From assembly GCA_022563655.1 (NCBI GenBank), contig JADFMW010000002.1, positions 1 through 38,287 of the forward strand: DNA of 38,287 nt, read 5' to 3'. A program made the position numbers and the translations under genes. Below, piece after piece: positions 22,277 through 29,573 of this stretch. Under the pieces are notes generated by a model that had not been told where the DNA came from, made no database searches, and saw only the letters and a program-made list of their open reading frames with translations. Origin of the DNA: Pseudomonadota bacterium (lineage in GTDB: Bacteria; Pseudomonadota; Alphaproteobacteria; JAAXGF01). Every line of letters begins with the position of its first letter. Within the stretch, counting starts at the first letter, position 1.

Positions 22277-24793
22277 ATGAACAGGGCGGAGAAACGTCGC
22301 CAAGAGAAGCTGGCGCGGAAGGCCGCGAAGAAACCCCGCGTCGTTTCGCTACGTCCCGGAGAACAGGCCGCTGGCGGCGTCCCCGAGGACTATCTGGAGG
22401 AACTCGCGAGCAAGGGGATTCAGCTCCATCTGGCGGGTCGGGTGCAGGACGCGGAGAACATCTATCGCCAGATTCTCGAAATCGATCCCGATCACGCCGA
22501 TGCCAATCACCTGCTGGGCGGCTTGGCCTGTCAGGCCGGCAACCCTGCGCAGGCCATCGGGTTGATCTCCAAGGCGATCGTCAGGGCGCCCGATCGGCCG
22601 CTGTATCACTTCAACCTGGGAACCGTGTACCAGAGCCTGGAACGATTGGCGGAAGCCGTCGACAGTTGCCGAAACGCCCTCGCCCTCAAACCCGATTACG
22701 CCGAGGCGCATTTTGGCCTGGGAATGTCGCTCCACGGGCTGGGGCGTTTGGAAGACGCCACCGCCAGTTACCGCCAGGCCCTCGCCGTCAAGCCCGACAA
22801 CGCCGTGACCCACAACAATCTCGGCGCCGCCCTTCAGGGTCTGGGGCGGATGGATGACGCCGTTGCCTGCTTTCGCCGAGCCATCGCCCTCGATCCCGGC
22901 TACGCCGAGGCGCACGGCAATTTGGGAAATGCCCATCTGGAAATGGGGCGGATGGAAGACGCCGTGGCCAGCAACCGGCAAGCGCTCGTCCTCGATCCCG
23001 ATCTGGTCGAGACCCATAGCAATCTGGGAAACGCGTTTCAGAAACTGGGCCGCTCCGAGGACGCCGTCGCCAGCTATCGCCGGGCCATCGCCCTCCAGCC
23101 GGACAACGCCAAGGCGCACAGCAACCTGGGAAACGTCCTGCAAGGCATGGGGCGTTTAGAAGACGCCGCCGCCAGTTACCGCCAAGCCCTCGCCGTCAAG
23201 CCCGATAACGCCGTGATCCACAACAATCTCGGCGTCGCCCTTCAGGGTCTGGGGCGGATGGATGACGCCGTTGCCTGCTTTCGCCGAACCATCGCCCTCC
23301 AGCCGGATTTCGCGGTCGCCTGGAATAACCTCAAGTCCGCGACCAAGGCCGTCCAGTATGCGGACGGGCGGCTGGTCCAAAACCGGGACCGGCATCTGGC
23401 CGGGCTTGGCGACGCCGCCCGCGCGACCGGCGAATTCGCCATGCTCGAATATTCTCTGGCGGCGTTCAGACCCCATCGGGCCGACGGCGGCTTCCATAAG
23501 GCGACGGCGGGCCTGCCGCCCCGCGATGACGAAGACGTCGTCATCGATCGTGTTTCTGACGCCGACCGGCCGTCGGGCGGGCCGCCGGAACTTTCCGAAA
23601 ATCTCATCGCCCTGCTGCATTTCGGACGCAGCGGGACCGGGCTGCTCCATAGCCTGATCGACGGCCACCCGGAAATTTCGACGCTTCCCGGCATCTATCT
23701 TCGCGGTTACTTCAACGCCGGCGTCTGGCAGACGCTCAGCGCCGGCGGCTGGCGGGAATTGCCCGACCGGTTCGCCGATATGTTCGAGGTTCTGTTCGAC
23801 GCCTCCTCCGCCAAGATCACCCCCGGTATTCTGGGGGAGAAAATCGCCAATTTGGGCGTCAAGGAAGGCATGACCGCAGTCGGGGAACATCGTGACGAAT
23901 CACTGTCCCTGGATCGGGAAACATTCCGCGCCGAAACCCTTGGACTGATGCGCCGGCTCGACAGGGTCGATCCCATGTCATTCCTGCAAATCGTTCACGC
24001 GGCCTATGAAAAGATCCTGGGTGCGACCACTCACAAGCAGACGATGTTCTACCACATCCACGATCCGGAAAATTTCACCAAACTCAATTTTCTGCGCTAC
24101 GCCCCCGACGCCCGGCTGTTGATGATGGTTCGCGAGCCCATCCAGTGCTGCGAATCATGGCTGCGGGTGCCGTTCGCCGACAACGACTATGGCCAGGTCG
24201 CCGATAAAATCATCAACATGCTGTTCGCCATCGACCAGGTTCCGTTCCGCGTCCGGGATTCGGTGGGGGTGCGTCTGGAGGATTTGAAAAACCGGCCCGA
24301 GGACACCATGGGCGCCCTGTGCGCCTGGATGGAGGTTGGCGAATCCCCGAGCCTCTATGAGATGACCGCCCAGGGAAAGAAATGGTGGGGCGATCCGTCG
24401 AGCCTCGATTACGGGAAAGACACGGCCCTCTCGCCGTTCGGCAAATCTTCCGTGAAACGCGCCGTCGGTTCGATATTCAGCGCAACGGACCAGTTGGTGT
24501 TGGGCACGTTGTTCTATCCCTTCAGCGTGCGGTTCGGTTACCGCGAGCCCGATCAAGCCGGGTTTGAACGGGACTTGCGGAAGATCAGACCGTTGTTGGA
24601 CGGTATGCTGGATTTCGAGAAGGCGATGGCGGAACGGTCGAACAGGGATCACGACGCCTTCAAGGCCGGCGGCGCCTACCGCCTGCTTCGCGCGGGCCTA
24701 TTGGAGCGCTGGGAGGTTCTCGATGAATTGGGCGATTACCCCCATATGCTGACCCCGCTGGTCCCGCCCGACACCGGAAAGACCGACACATGA
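22277..24793 (+). CDS. TPR-sulfotransferase, possible surface or flagellar modification enzyme
   Basis: 838 aa. A basic N-terminus, about nine TPR units of 34 aa (residues 42-360; for example DAVACFRRAIALDPGYAEAH), then a sulfotransferase domain. The PAPS 5'-phosphosulfate loop is FGRSGTGLLHSLIDGHPEI at 449-467, and a 3'-phosphate binding segment LLMMVREPIQCCESW lies near 613-627. TPR-sulfotransferases usually modify glycans, lipids or proteins; the substrate here is unknown. It starts 3 bp after fliP and ends overlapping the next fragment. APS kinase debris immediately downstream suggests it came with a PAPS-supply gene. Two TPR stretches are nearly identical at DNA level. Confidence 0.88.
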   Translation: MNRAEKRRQEKLARKAAKKPRVVSLRPGEQAAGGVPEDYLEELASKGIQLHLAGRVQDAENIYRQILEIDPDHADANHLLGGLACQAGNPAQAIGLISKAIVRAPDRPLYHFNLGTVYQSLERLAEAVDSCRNALALKPDYAEAHFGLGMSLHGLGRLEDATASYRQALAVKPDNAVTHNNLGAALQGLGRMDDAVACFRRAIALDPGYAEAHGNLGNAHLEMGRMEDAVASNRQALVLDPDLVETHSNLGNAFQKLGRSEDAVASYRRAIALQPDNAKAHSNLGNVLQGMGRLEDAAASYRQALAVKPDNAVIHNNLGVALQGLGRMDDAVACFRRTIALQPDFAVAWNNLKSATKAVQYADGRLVQNRDRHLAGLGDAARATGEFAMLEYSLAAFRPHRADGGFHKATAGLPPRDDEDVVIDRVSDADRPSGGPPELSENLIALLHFGRSGTGLLHSLIDGHPEISTLPGIYLRGYFNAGVWQTLSAGGWRELPDRFADMFEVLFDASSAKITPGILGEKIANLGVKEGMTAVGEHRDESLSLDRETFRAETLGLMRRLDRVDPMSFLQIVHAAYEKILGATTHKQTMFYHIHDPENFTKLNFLRYAPDARLLMMVREPIQCCESWLRVPFADNDYGQVADKIINMLFAIDQVPFRVRDSVGVRLEDLKNRPEDTMGALCAWMEVGESPSLYEMTAQGKKWWGDPSSLDYGKDTALSPFGKSSVKRAVGSIFSATDQLVLGTLFYPFSVRFGYREPDQAGFERDLRKIRPLLDGMLDFEKAMAERSNRDHDAFKAGGAYRLLRAGLLERWEVLDELGDYPHMLTPLVPPDTGKTDT
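22743..22889. repeat. Internal TPR repeat, copy A
   Basis: Near-identical to 23151-23297, offset 408 bp (four 102-bp TPR units). Differences are few (such as CAGGCC/CAAGCC, GACAAC/GATAAC, ACC/ATC), far fewer than between other TPR units, indicating recent duplication or gene conversion. Confidence 0.85.
23151..23297. repeat. Internal TPR repeat, copy B
   Basis: Second copy of the 147-bp TPR stretch at 22743-22889. Confidence 0.85.
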
Positions 24794-25005
24794 ACAAGGA
24801 ATTGCTCTGCACCCTCGGACCGGCCTCGATGAACGATCGGGTGATCGGTCGCCTGACGGAGCTCGGCGTGGCCCTGTTCCGCATCAATCTGTCCCATACG
24901 GCGCTTAAGCCGGGCGAGCCGCTTCCCGACTGGTTCATGCGCGACGTCGTCCAGGATGTGCTGCGCGGCAGGATCGAGGCCGGCGGCGATGTCTTCGTCC
25001 CCTGA
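24790..25005 (+). pseudogene. Chimeric fragment: pyruvate-kinase-like N-terminus joined to ATP-sulfurylase-like linker
   Basis: 71 codons. The first 37 residues (MNKELLCTLGPASMNDRVIG ... ALFRINLSHT) are the N-terminus of a pyruvate-kinase fold. The remainder (LKPGEPLPDWFMRDVVQDVL ...) resembles the end of ATP sulfurylase that precedes APS kinase in bifunctional PAPS synthetases. The two parts do not belong together, so an internal deletion is inferred. It overlaps the sulfotransferase stop (ATGA) and the next fragment. Confidence 0.5.
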
Positions 25006-25219
25006 CGGCTGCCCGGTCTTCTGGTTTACCGGACTGTCGGGGGCGGGCAAGACCACGGCCGCCGAATCCGTATCGGTCATACTGGCGCAAAGGGGGTTGA
25101 CCGTCGTCCTCTTCGACGGCGACGAGGTGCGCCGGCGCCCGAACGGTTCATCAACGAACCCCTGTGGCCCGAGTTCCAGGAGCTCAATCAGGTCTTGGTG
25201 GACTATCCGTCACAGTTGA
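24989..25219 (+). pseudogene. Truncated APS kinase (CysC-like)
   Basis: The first 45-50 residues are a good APS kinase N-terminus: CPVFWFTGLSGAGKTTAAES (P-loop GLSGAGKT) and VVLFDGDEVRRR (DGD motif). After RRR at about base 25136 the frame runs into unrelated sequence and stops. The rest of the kinase, including the lid and the second substrate region, is absent. Functional enzymes need about 180-200 aa. It would have supplied PAPS to the sulfotransferase upstream. Confidence 0.7.
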
Positions 25220-25361
25220 CGGAACGTATCATTCGCGAGGAAGTCTTCTCACAAACGTCTGAAGCCCAGGAGGTGGACGAGCCCAACGACTTCCGGGTTG
25301 ATGCTGGAATTCACATCACCATCGATGCCGCGCACATTCACTTTTGGCCTTGTGGCTTGGG
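25136..25361 (+). pseudogene. Unrecognised coding fragment before repeat copy 2
   Basis: In a different frame from the APS kinase fragment, an ordinary protein-like stretch reads ERFINEPLWPEFQELNQVLV and DYPSQLTERIIREEVFSQTS, then runs on into repeat copy 2. It has no start and no true end. I cannot assign a family. It shows that at least three gene pieces were joined here. Confidence 0.4.
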
Positions 25362-25396
25362 TAGCCGGGGTCCGCGGCGCCCGGCCGCGCCTGGAC

Positions 25397-25411
25397 CGGC
25401 AAGAATTTCCG
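25397..25411 (-). promoter_or_regulatory. FlbD (ftr-like) site in repeat copy 2
   Basis: CGGCA-AGAAT-TTCCG, one base different from its counterpart at 19902-19916. No promoter is at enhancer distance, so it may be inactive. Confidence 0.4.
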
Positions 25412-25430
25412 CCGCTTGTCGACTGTTGCC

Positions 25431-25445
25431 CGGCAAAAGCTGCCG
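25431..25445 (-). promoter_or_regulatory. FlbD (ftr-like) site in repeat copy 2
   Basis: CGGCA-AAAGC-TGCCG, identical to 19936-19950. Confidence 0.45.
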
Positions 25446-25509
25446 CGCTGCGCGGCCCCGACCGCGGCCGCTCGCCGCGCCGCCCGGCGCCGATGCGCGG
25501 CCGTGAAGC

Positions 25510-26052
25510 CTATGAGCCGGTTTCCGTGAGTGGGTAGCGCACGGGGTAGCGTTCGCTGGCCAGCACGTGCTGGACGCCGACCCGGCTGGCGGTGTCGAGC
25601 AACAGCGGCGCGCGCAGGTTGGCCGAGACGAGAACGCCCGCGGCCGTCTTGTGCACCGTCACCACCAGCAAGACGGCGAGGTCCTCGGCCGCGATCGACA
25701 GGGCCTCGCAGGACGCGGCCAGATCGGCCGCGGCGATGACGCCGCTTTCCGGATCGAGGGGCAGCACCAGGAACGACAATTGGTGATCGTCGAGGCACTG
25801 CAGCACCTTGAACTGCGGTAGGCGGGGATCGGCGAGGTCGGCAAGCGCGTAGCTGTGGAGATCGCCGAAGCCGAGCAGTCCTCGCGGGAACTCGACCGCG
25901 TTCTGCGGCCCGATGGCAAGGGTGCCGAAGCGGCTTTCGATGACCAGCCGGTGCTCGCCGGAGGCGGGCGCTTGGCCGCTTGGCCGCGTTAAGTTCGCTG
26001 TCGCATCGGCAGCGGTTCCGACAACGGCGTCAACGGCGTCTACTTGGTACAT
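25510..26052 (-). CDS. fliW: Flagellar assembly factor FliW
   Basis: 180 aa. After a 35-residue N-terminal extension the FliW fold is clear: ESRFGTLAIGPQNAVEFPRG (E-F-P-x-G-L-x-G-F), then LQCLDDHQLSFLVLPLDPES, LLVVTVHKTAAGVLVSANLR and APLLLDTASRVGVQHVLASE. FliW binds flagellin and antagonises CsrA. No csrA is adjacent; downstream lies the repeat and the inserted block. The ATG at 26052 has AAAGG seven bases upstream. It is the last gene of the flgI operon. Confidence 0.94.
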   Translation of the reverse strand: MYQVDAVDAVVGTAADATANLTRPSGQAPASGEHRLVIESRFGTLAIGPQNAVEFPRGLLGFGDLHSYALADLADPRLPQFKVLQCLDDHQLSFLVLPLDPESGVIAAADLAASCEALSIAAEDLAVLLVVTVHKTAAGVLVSANLRAPLLLDTASRVGVQHVLASERYPVRYPLTETGS

Positions 26053-26108
26053 GGCTCGACCTTTCGTTACGGGTGTGAGGAGGGTAGGGGCGCACGCATG
26101 GCCGGGCG

Positions 26109-27011
26109 CTAGTTAAGGAAGTCGACCAGCGAGAGGTTGCTCACGCGGGCGAGGGTGAGGAACGAGGCCTCGAGGATGAGCTGGTCGCTCGCGAGCCGCG
26201 TCACGGTGGCGGGGATGTTGACGTTCTCGATGTCGCTGATGACCTGCTCGATGAAGGTGAGGTAGTCGCCGCTCCTGAGGTCGGCCTGCTCGATCGTCTT
26301 GAGGTCCGAACCGATCTCGGTGCGGTACCCAGCGAGCGCCTGGATGGCGTTGCTCGCAAGGCTTAGCGCCGAATTAAGCAGGCTGGTGTTGTTGGTGTTG
26401 GCGCCCTCGATAGCCGCCTTCAACGCCCCGATCGCCTGCTGGAACGCCAAGCGGTCGGCGGTCATGCCGTAGGTGATGGTGGTGGTTTCGTCGATCCGCG
26501 CCGCGAGCTCGACCGAGTCGCCGCTGTAGTAGTTGGTGTCGACGACGCCGAAGACGGCCGGGTCGGGCAACGGCGATTGGACGGGCCGGGTGGTGGTCTG
26601 CGTACCCGCGAAAATGAACCGGCCGTCATCCTTGGTGTTGAGCGCCCCGGCAACCATGTCGAGCAGGTTCTGGGCCACCGTCGCGACCGGTACTGCGCCG
26701 CCGGAGGACGCATTGAGCGCCTGGAGAAGCATCACGCGCAGTTCGCTGACGGCGTCGAAGATGGTCGAGACCGCCGAGTCCATGCGCTCGAGGCGGCGCT
26801 CGATGGTCGTGTTGTTCTTGATGAAGCGGTCGATCCGGGTGTGCAGGCCCTTAAGCGAAACCAGCTGGCTCGCGTCCTCGGCGATGCCGGCGTAGCTGAG
26901 CGACCTCCTGCCGGTGGCGATCTGGATCTGGGCGTTCTGCACCCGCTCCTCGGCGCTGAGAATGTTCCTCAGCGTGAGAGTCTGCTGCGCGATTTGGCTA
27001 ACCCGGCTCAT
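26109..27011 (-). CDS. flgL: Hook-filament junction protein FlgL
   Basis: 300 aa. The N-terminus MSRVSQIAQQTLTLRNILSA and QNAQIQIATGRRSLSYAGIA is flagellin-like (D0/D1). The middle includes the FlgL motif DDGRFIFAGTQTTTRPV. The C-terminal helix is SDQLILEASFLTLARVSNLS ending LVDFLN. It forms the second junction zone between hook and filament. It starts 3 bp after flgK. Confidence 0.93.
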   Translation of the reverse strand: MSRVSQIAQQTLTLRNILSAEERVQNAQIQIATGRRSLSYAGIAEDASQLVSLKGLHTRIDRFIKNNTTIERRLERMDSAVSTIFDAVSELRVMLLQALNASSGGAVPVATVAQNLLDMVAGALNTKDDGRFIFAGTQTTTRPVQSPLPDPAVFGVVDTNYYSGDSVELAARIDETTTITYGMTADRLAFQQAIGALKAAIEGANTNNTSLLNSALSLASNAIQALAGYRTEIGSDLKTIEQADLRSGDYLTFIEQVISDIENVNIPATVTRLASDQLILEASFLTLARVSNLSLVDFLN

Positions 27012-27014
27012 TTC

Positions 27015-28808
27015 CTATCTCACCAGATTGATCAATACGTCGAACATCTCGGCCGTGGTGTTCAGGACCCGCGCCGAGGCGGCGAAGGCCTGCTCGAACA
27101 CGATCATGTTCGCCATTTCCTCGTCGATGTTGACGCCGCTGATCGAGCTGGTGCGGAATTCGAGGTTGTTGAACAGGTCCCGCTGAAGACTTGCGTGTTG
27201 GAAAGCGGAGGCCGCTTGCACGGCGTTCAGTCCGGTGATCGCGGCGGCGTAATCGGCGATGGTGTAGCTGCCGGCCGGCAGGCCGCCGACGGCGGCGAAG
27301 GTGATGCTCTCCTCGGTAAAGGCGGCGAGCTTGAGAGCGACCCGATTGTCGCCGATGGCGATGCCGGTTTCTCCGGCCACCGCGGTCGGGCTCAATAGTC
27401 CCACCGAGAGCAGGCTGGGGTCGTTCATGATGTCGGTGCGCACCGAGAAGTCGGCCGCGGCGGTGCCCGCGAAGAAGTCGTTGAGCCCGAAGAAGTCGCT
27501 GAACGCTTGCGTCGTGCCGCCCGCTTGGCTGTCGCCCTCGTTGATGGCGATGCCATTGGCGCCGTCGGTGGCGGTGATTTCCAGCTTGCCGTTGACGATG
27601 GCGGCGGTGGCGTTGGCCCCGAGGGCGGCGTCGATCGTCGCCGCCAGGTCGCCGACGGTGATCGCGCCGAGCGCGGCGAGGTCGAGGTCGAGCGGCGGCC
27701 CCACGATGGCGCCGCTGCCGTCGACCACGGCGATGCGTACCGTGCCGGTGCCGGAGAATGGGTCGCCGGCGCTGACGGGGCGCGTCCCGGTCAGGGTGTT
27801 GGGCGCCGGGAAGCTGGTGCCGGTGTTGTGGATGGCATTGTAGCCGTCGCGCACCGCGGCGGCGAAGGACTCGACCTGGGCGGCAAGGTCGTGCAGCGTG
27901 CCGTCGCGGATGGCGAGCAATCCCTTGATCCGACCGGAATCGAATGTACTGACGACCGTGTCGCTGGTGCCGCCGGTGACGATCACCTCGCCCGCTCCGA
28001 CCTTTTCACCGGTCACCGAGTCGACGGCGAAGATCGTGATGGGACTGAATACGGTGTCGGATTTCACCAGCGCCGAGGTGCTGTACTCGAGCTGGCGAAG
28101 CTGCTGGTCGAGCAGCGTCTTACCGTCCGAGGTCAAGATCGACAGCTGGCCGTTGTCGCGTGCGAAGGTGGTGATGGAGATATTGGCGGCGATGGTGGCG
28201 ACGGCGCGGTCGCGCAGGTCTTCGAGCGAGGACGAACTCTCGCCGTTCACCTGGGCGCGGGAGATCCTGTCGTTGAGGTCCTTGACCACGATCAGCTCGG
28301 CGTTGATCGTATCGACCGCAGCCTTGATCTTCCTGTCGGCCTCGGCGCGTAGCTTCTGTACGCTGGTCGCCAGTTCGCTGATGCCGTTCGCCAGCCGGAT
28401 GCCGGCGGCAACCACCTCGAAACGCAACGCCTGGTCTTCGGGGTTGGTCGCCAGGGATTCGATCGCGGCGGCGAAGTCGGCGAGATTGGCCGAGCTGGTG
28501 CTGTCGTTGGCCGTGGTGCCGAAGCGCGCCTGGATTTCGTTGAAGAACGTTTCCGCCGCCGCGGCCGCGCCGAGGGCCGAAGCCTGGCTCTGCAACTCGC
28601 GCACCAGGAAGCTGTCGACGATGCGGTTGATGCTGGCGACCTCGACGCCGTTGAGCACGCCGCCGATGATCCGCTGCTGCAGGCTGATGACTTGGCGCGA
28701 ATAGCCAACGGTGTTGGCGTTGGCCACGTTCTGCGAGACCGTGGCGAGGCCGGCCTGGCTGACATTGAGCCCGCTGAGGGCGTTCGAAAGCGCTATGGAA
28801 AGCGACAT
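27015..28808 (-). CDS. flgK: Hook-filament junction protein FlgK
   Basis: 597 aa. The N-terminus is SLSIALSNALSGLNVSQAGL, then VSQNVANANTVGYSRQVISL. The C-terminus is SSISGVNIDEEMANMIVFEQ with AFAASARVLNTTAEMFDVLI, the FlgK signature. The middle is variable. FlgK is the first hook-filament junction protein. The ATG at 28808 lies 10 bp after the flgN-like gene, which is likely its chaperone. Confidence 0.96.
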   Translation of the reverse strand: MSLSIALSNALSGLNVSQAGLATVSQNVANANTVGYSRQVISLQQRIIGGVLNGVEVASINRIVDSFLVRELQSQASALGAAAAAETFFNEIQARFGTTANDSTSSANLADFAAAIESLATNPEDQALRFEVVAAGIRLANGISELATSVQKLRAEADRKIKAAVDTINAELIVVKDLNDRISRAQVNGESSSSLEDLRDRAVATIAANISITTFARDNGQLSILTSDGKTLLDQQLRQLEYSTSALVKSDTVFSPITIFAVDSVTGEKVGAGEVIVTGGTSDTVVSTFDSGRIKGLLAIRDGTLHDLAAQVESFAAAVRDGYNAIHNTGTSFPAPNTLTGTRPVSAGDPFSGTGTVRIAVVDGSGAIVGPPLDLDLAALGAITVGDLAATIDAALGANATAAIVNGKLEITATDGANGIAINEGDSQAGGTTQAFSDFFGLNDFFAGTAAADFSVRTDIMNDPSLLSVGLLSPTAVAGETGIAIGDNRVALKLAAFTEESITFAAVGGLPAGSYTIADYAAAITGLNAVQAASAFQHASLQRDLFNNLEFRTSSISGVNIDEEMANMIVFEQAFAASARVLNTTAEMFDVLINLVR

Positions 28809-28818
28809 CGCGCGGCGG

Positions 28819-29256
28819 TCAGATGCGGTTGTCGACGGCCAGCGACACCCGGCCCGCCGCCGATGCGGGCGGGGCGGTTCCGCCGGTCGAGGTGTAGGCG
28901 GCGACCGGCATGAGCGTCTCGGCGACGGCTGCGCTCAACGCCCTGATCAAGCGCTCGTTGAGCGCCTTCGCGGCGGTTATGGCGCGCACGTTGTCCTCGA
29001 CCGTCGCCTGCAGGCTCGCGGTTGCCTCCTTGAGCACCCCGCGCAGCCTGGGCTCGGCGTCCGTCACGGCGGCGGGGTTCTGGCGCACGGTCTCGAAGGC
29101 GCCGGCGTAGGCGGCGGCCAGCCGCGCTTTCTCTTCCTGCAGCGTGGCGATCTCGCTCGAGCGCATCGCGCGCAAATGCTCCACCTCGCGCGCCATCACC
29201 TCGGTGAGGCGCTCGGTGAGGTCGATCAGCGTGCCGATCTGGCCGTTTGCGCTCAT
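28819..29256 (-). CDS. flgN: FlgN-like export chaperone
   Basis: 145 aa, almost entirely helical (LIDLTERLTEVMAREVEHLR, EIATLQEEKARLAAAYAGAF, NVRAITAAKALNERLIRALS). FlgN delivers FlgK and FlgL to the export gate. The family is poorly conserved; the call uses helical length, the L-x-x-L-x-x-x-L-x-x-E pattern at the N-terminus, and position directly upstream of flgK. The ATG at 29256 overlaps the flgJ stop (TGATG). Confidence 0.75.
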   Translation of the reverse strand: MSANGQIGTLIDLTERLTEVMAREVEHLRAMRSSEIATLQEEKARLAAAYAGAFETVRQNPAAVTDAEPRLRGVLKEATASLQATVEDNVRAITAAKALNERLIRALSAAVAETLMPVAAYTSTGGTAPPASAAGRVSLAVDNRI

Positions 29257-29573
29257 CACGATTCGCTTTCTTGAAGCTTGAGAATCTCTCGATACACCGC
29301 GTCGGCGATGCCGATTCCGCCGGCGCGGCTGACGAGCTTGCCGTACTCGTCGGACAGCAGTGAGCGGTAGATGGTTTCGGCGTGGCCGCCGCCGTACGGG
29401 CCGTCGGTGGGGATGCCGGTGAACATGTGCTGGATCATCTGGGCCAGGAAGAAGGCCTCGAAGTCCTCGGCGACGCGCCTCGCCTCGCCAACGCTCTTGA
29501 CCGGCGCGATGCGCGGGCCGGCCTGGGTTTGCGCCAGCAGCGACTGCGACAGGAGCTTGTCGGAGCCGTCCAT
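29256..29573 (-). CDS. flgJ: Rod-binding protein, FlgJ N-terminal-domain type
   Basis: 105 aa. The rod-binding domain is clear: ARRVAEDFEAFFLAQMIQHM, then DGPYGGGHAETIYRSLLSDE and AGGIGIADAVYREILKLQES. It lacks the C-terminal peptidoglycan hydrolase domain of enterobacterial FlgJ; single-domain forms (CheL in Caulobacter literature) are usual in alphaproteobacteria. It overlaps flgI (TAATG), so it is coupled to it. Confidence 0.92.
   Translation of the reverse strand: MDGSDKLLSQSLLAQTQAGPRIAPVKSVGEARRVAEDFEAFFLAQMIQHMFTGIPTDGPYGGGHAETIYRSLLSDEYGKLVSRAGGIGIADAVYREILKLQESES

Larger units (their letters stand above)
25362..25474. repeat. Long direct repeat, copy 2 (orphan enhancer)
   Basis: 113 bp, about 97% identical to 19867-19980 and in the same orientation. 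It lies 35 bp beyond the fliW stop. It keeps both palindromes but I find no sigma-54 promoter within 150 bp on either side in usable orientation. It marks the right edge of the inserted block. Confidence 0.93.

Noticed and set aside
25250..25361. Sigma-54 promoter next to repeat copy 2
   Set aside because: Searched both strands for GG-N10-GC with TGGC and TTGC character; no acceptable match at enhancer distance.
19867..25474. Classical transposon or integrative element
   Set aside because: No transposase, integrase, terminal inverted repeats or tRNA gene seen; the flanks are long direct repeats of regulatory DNA.
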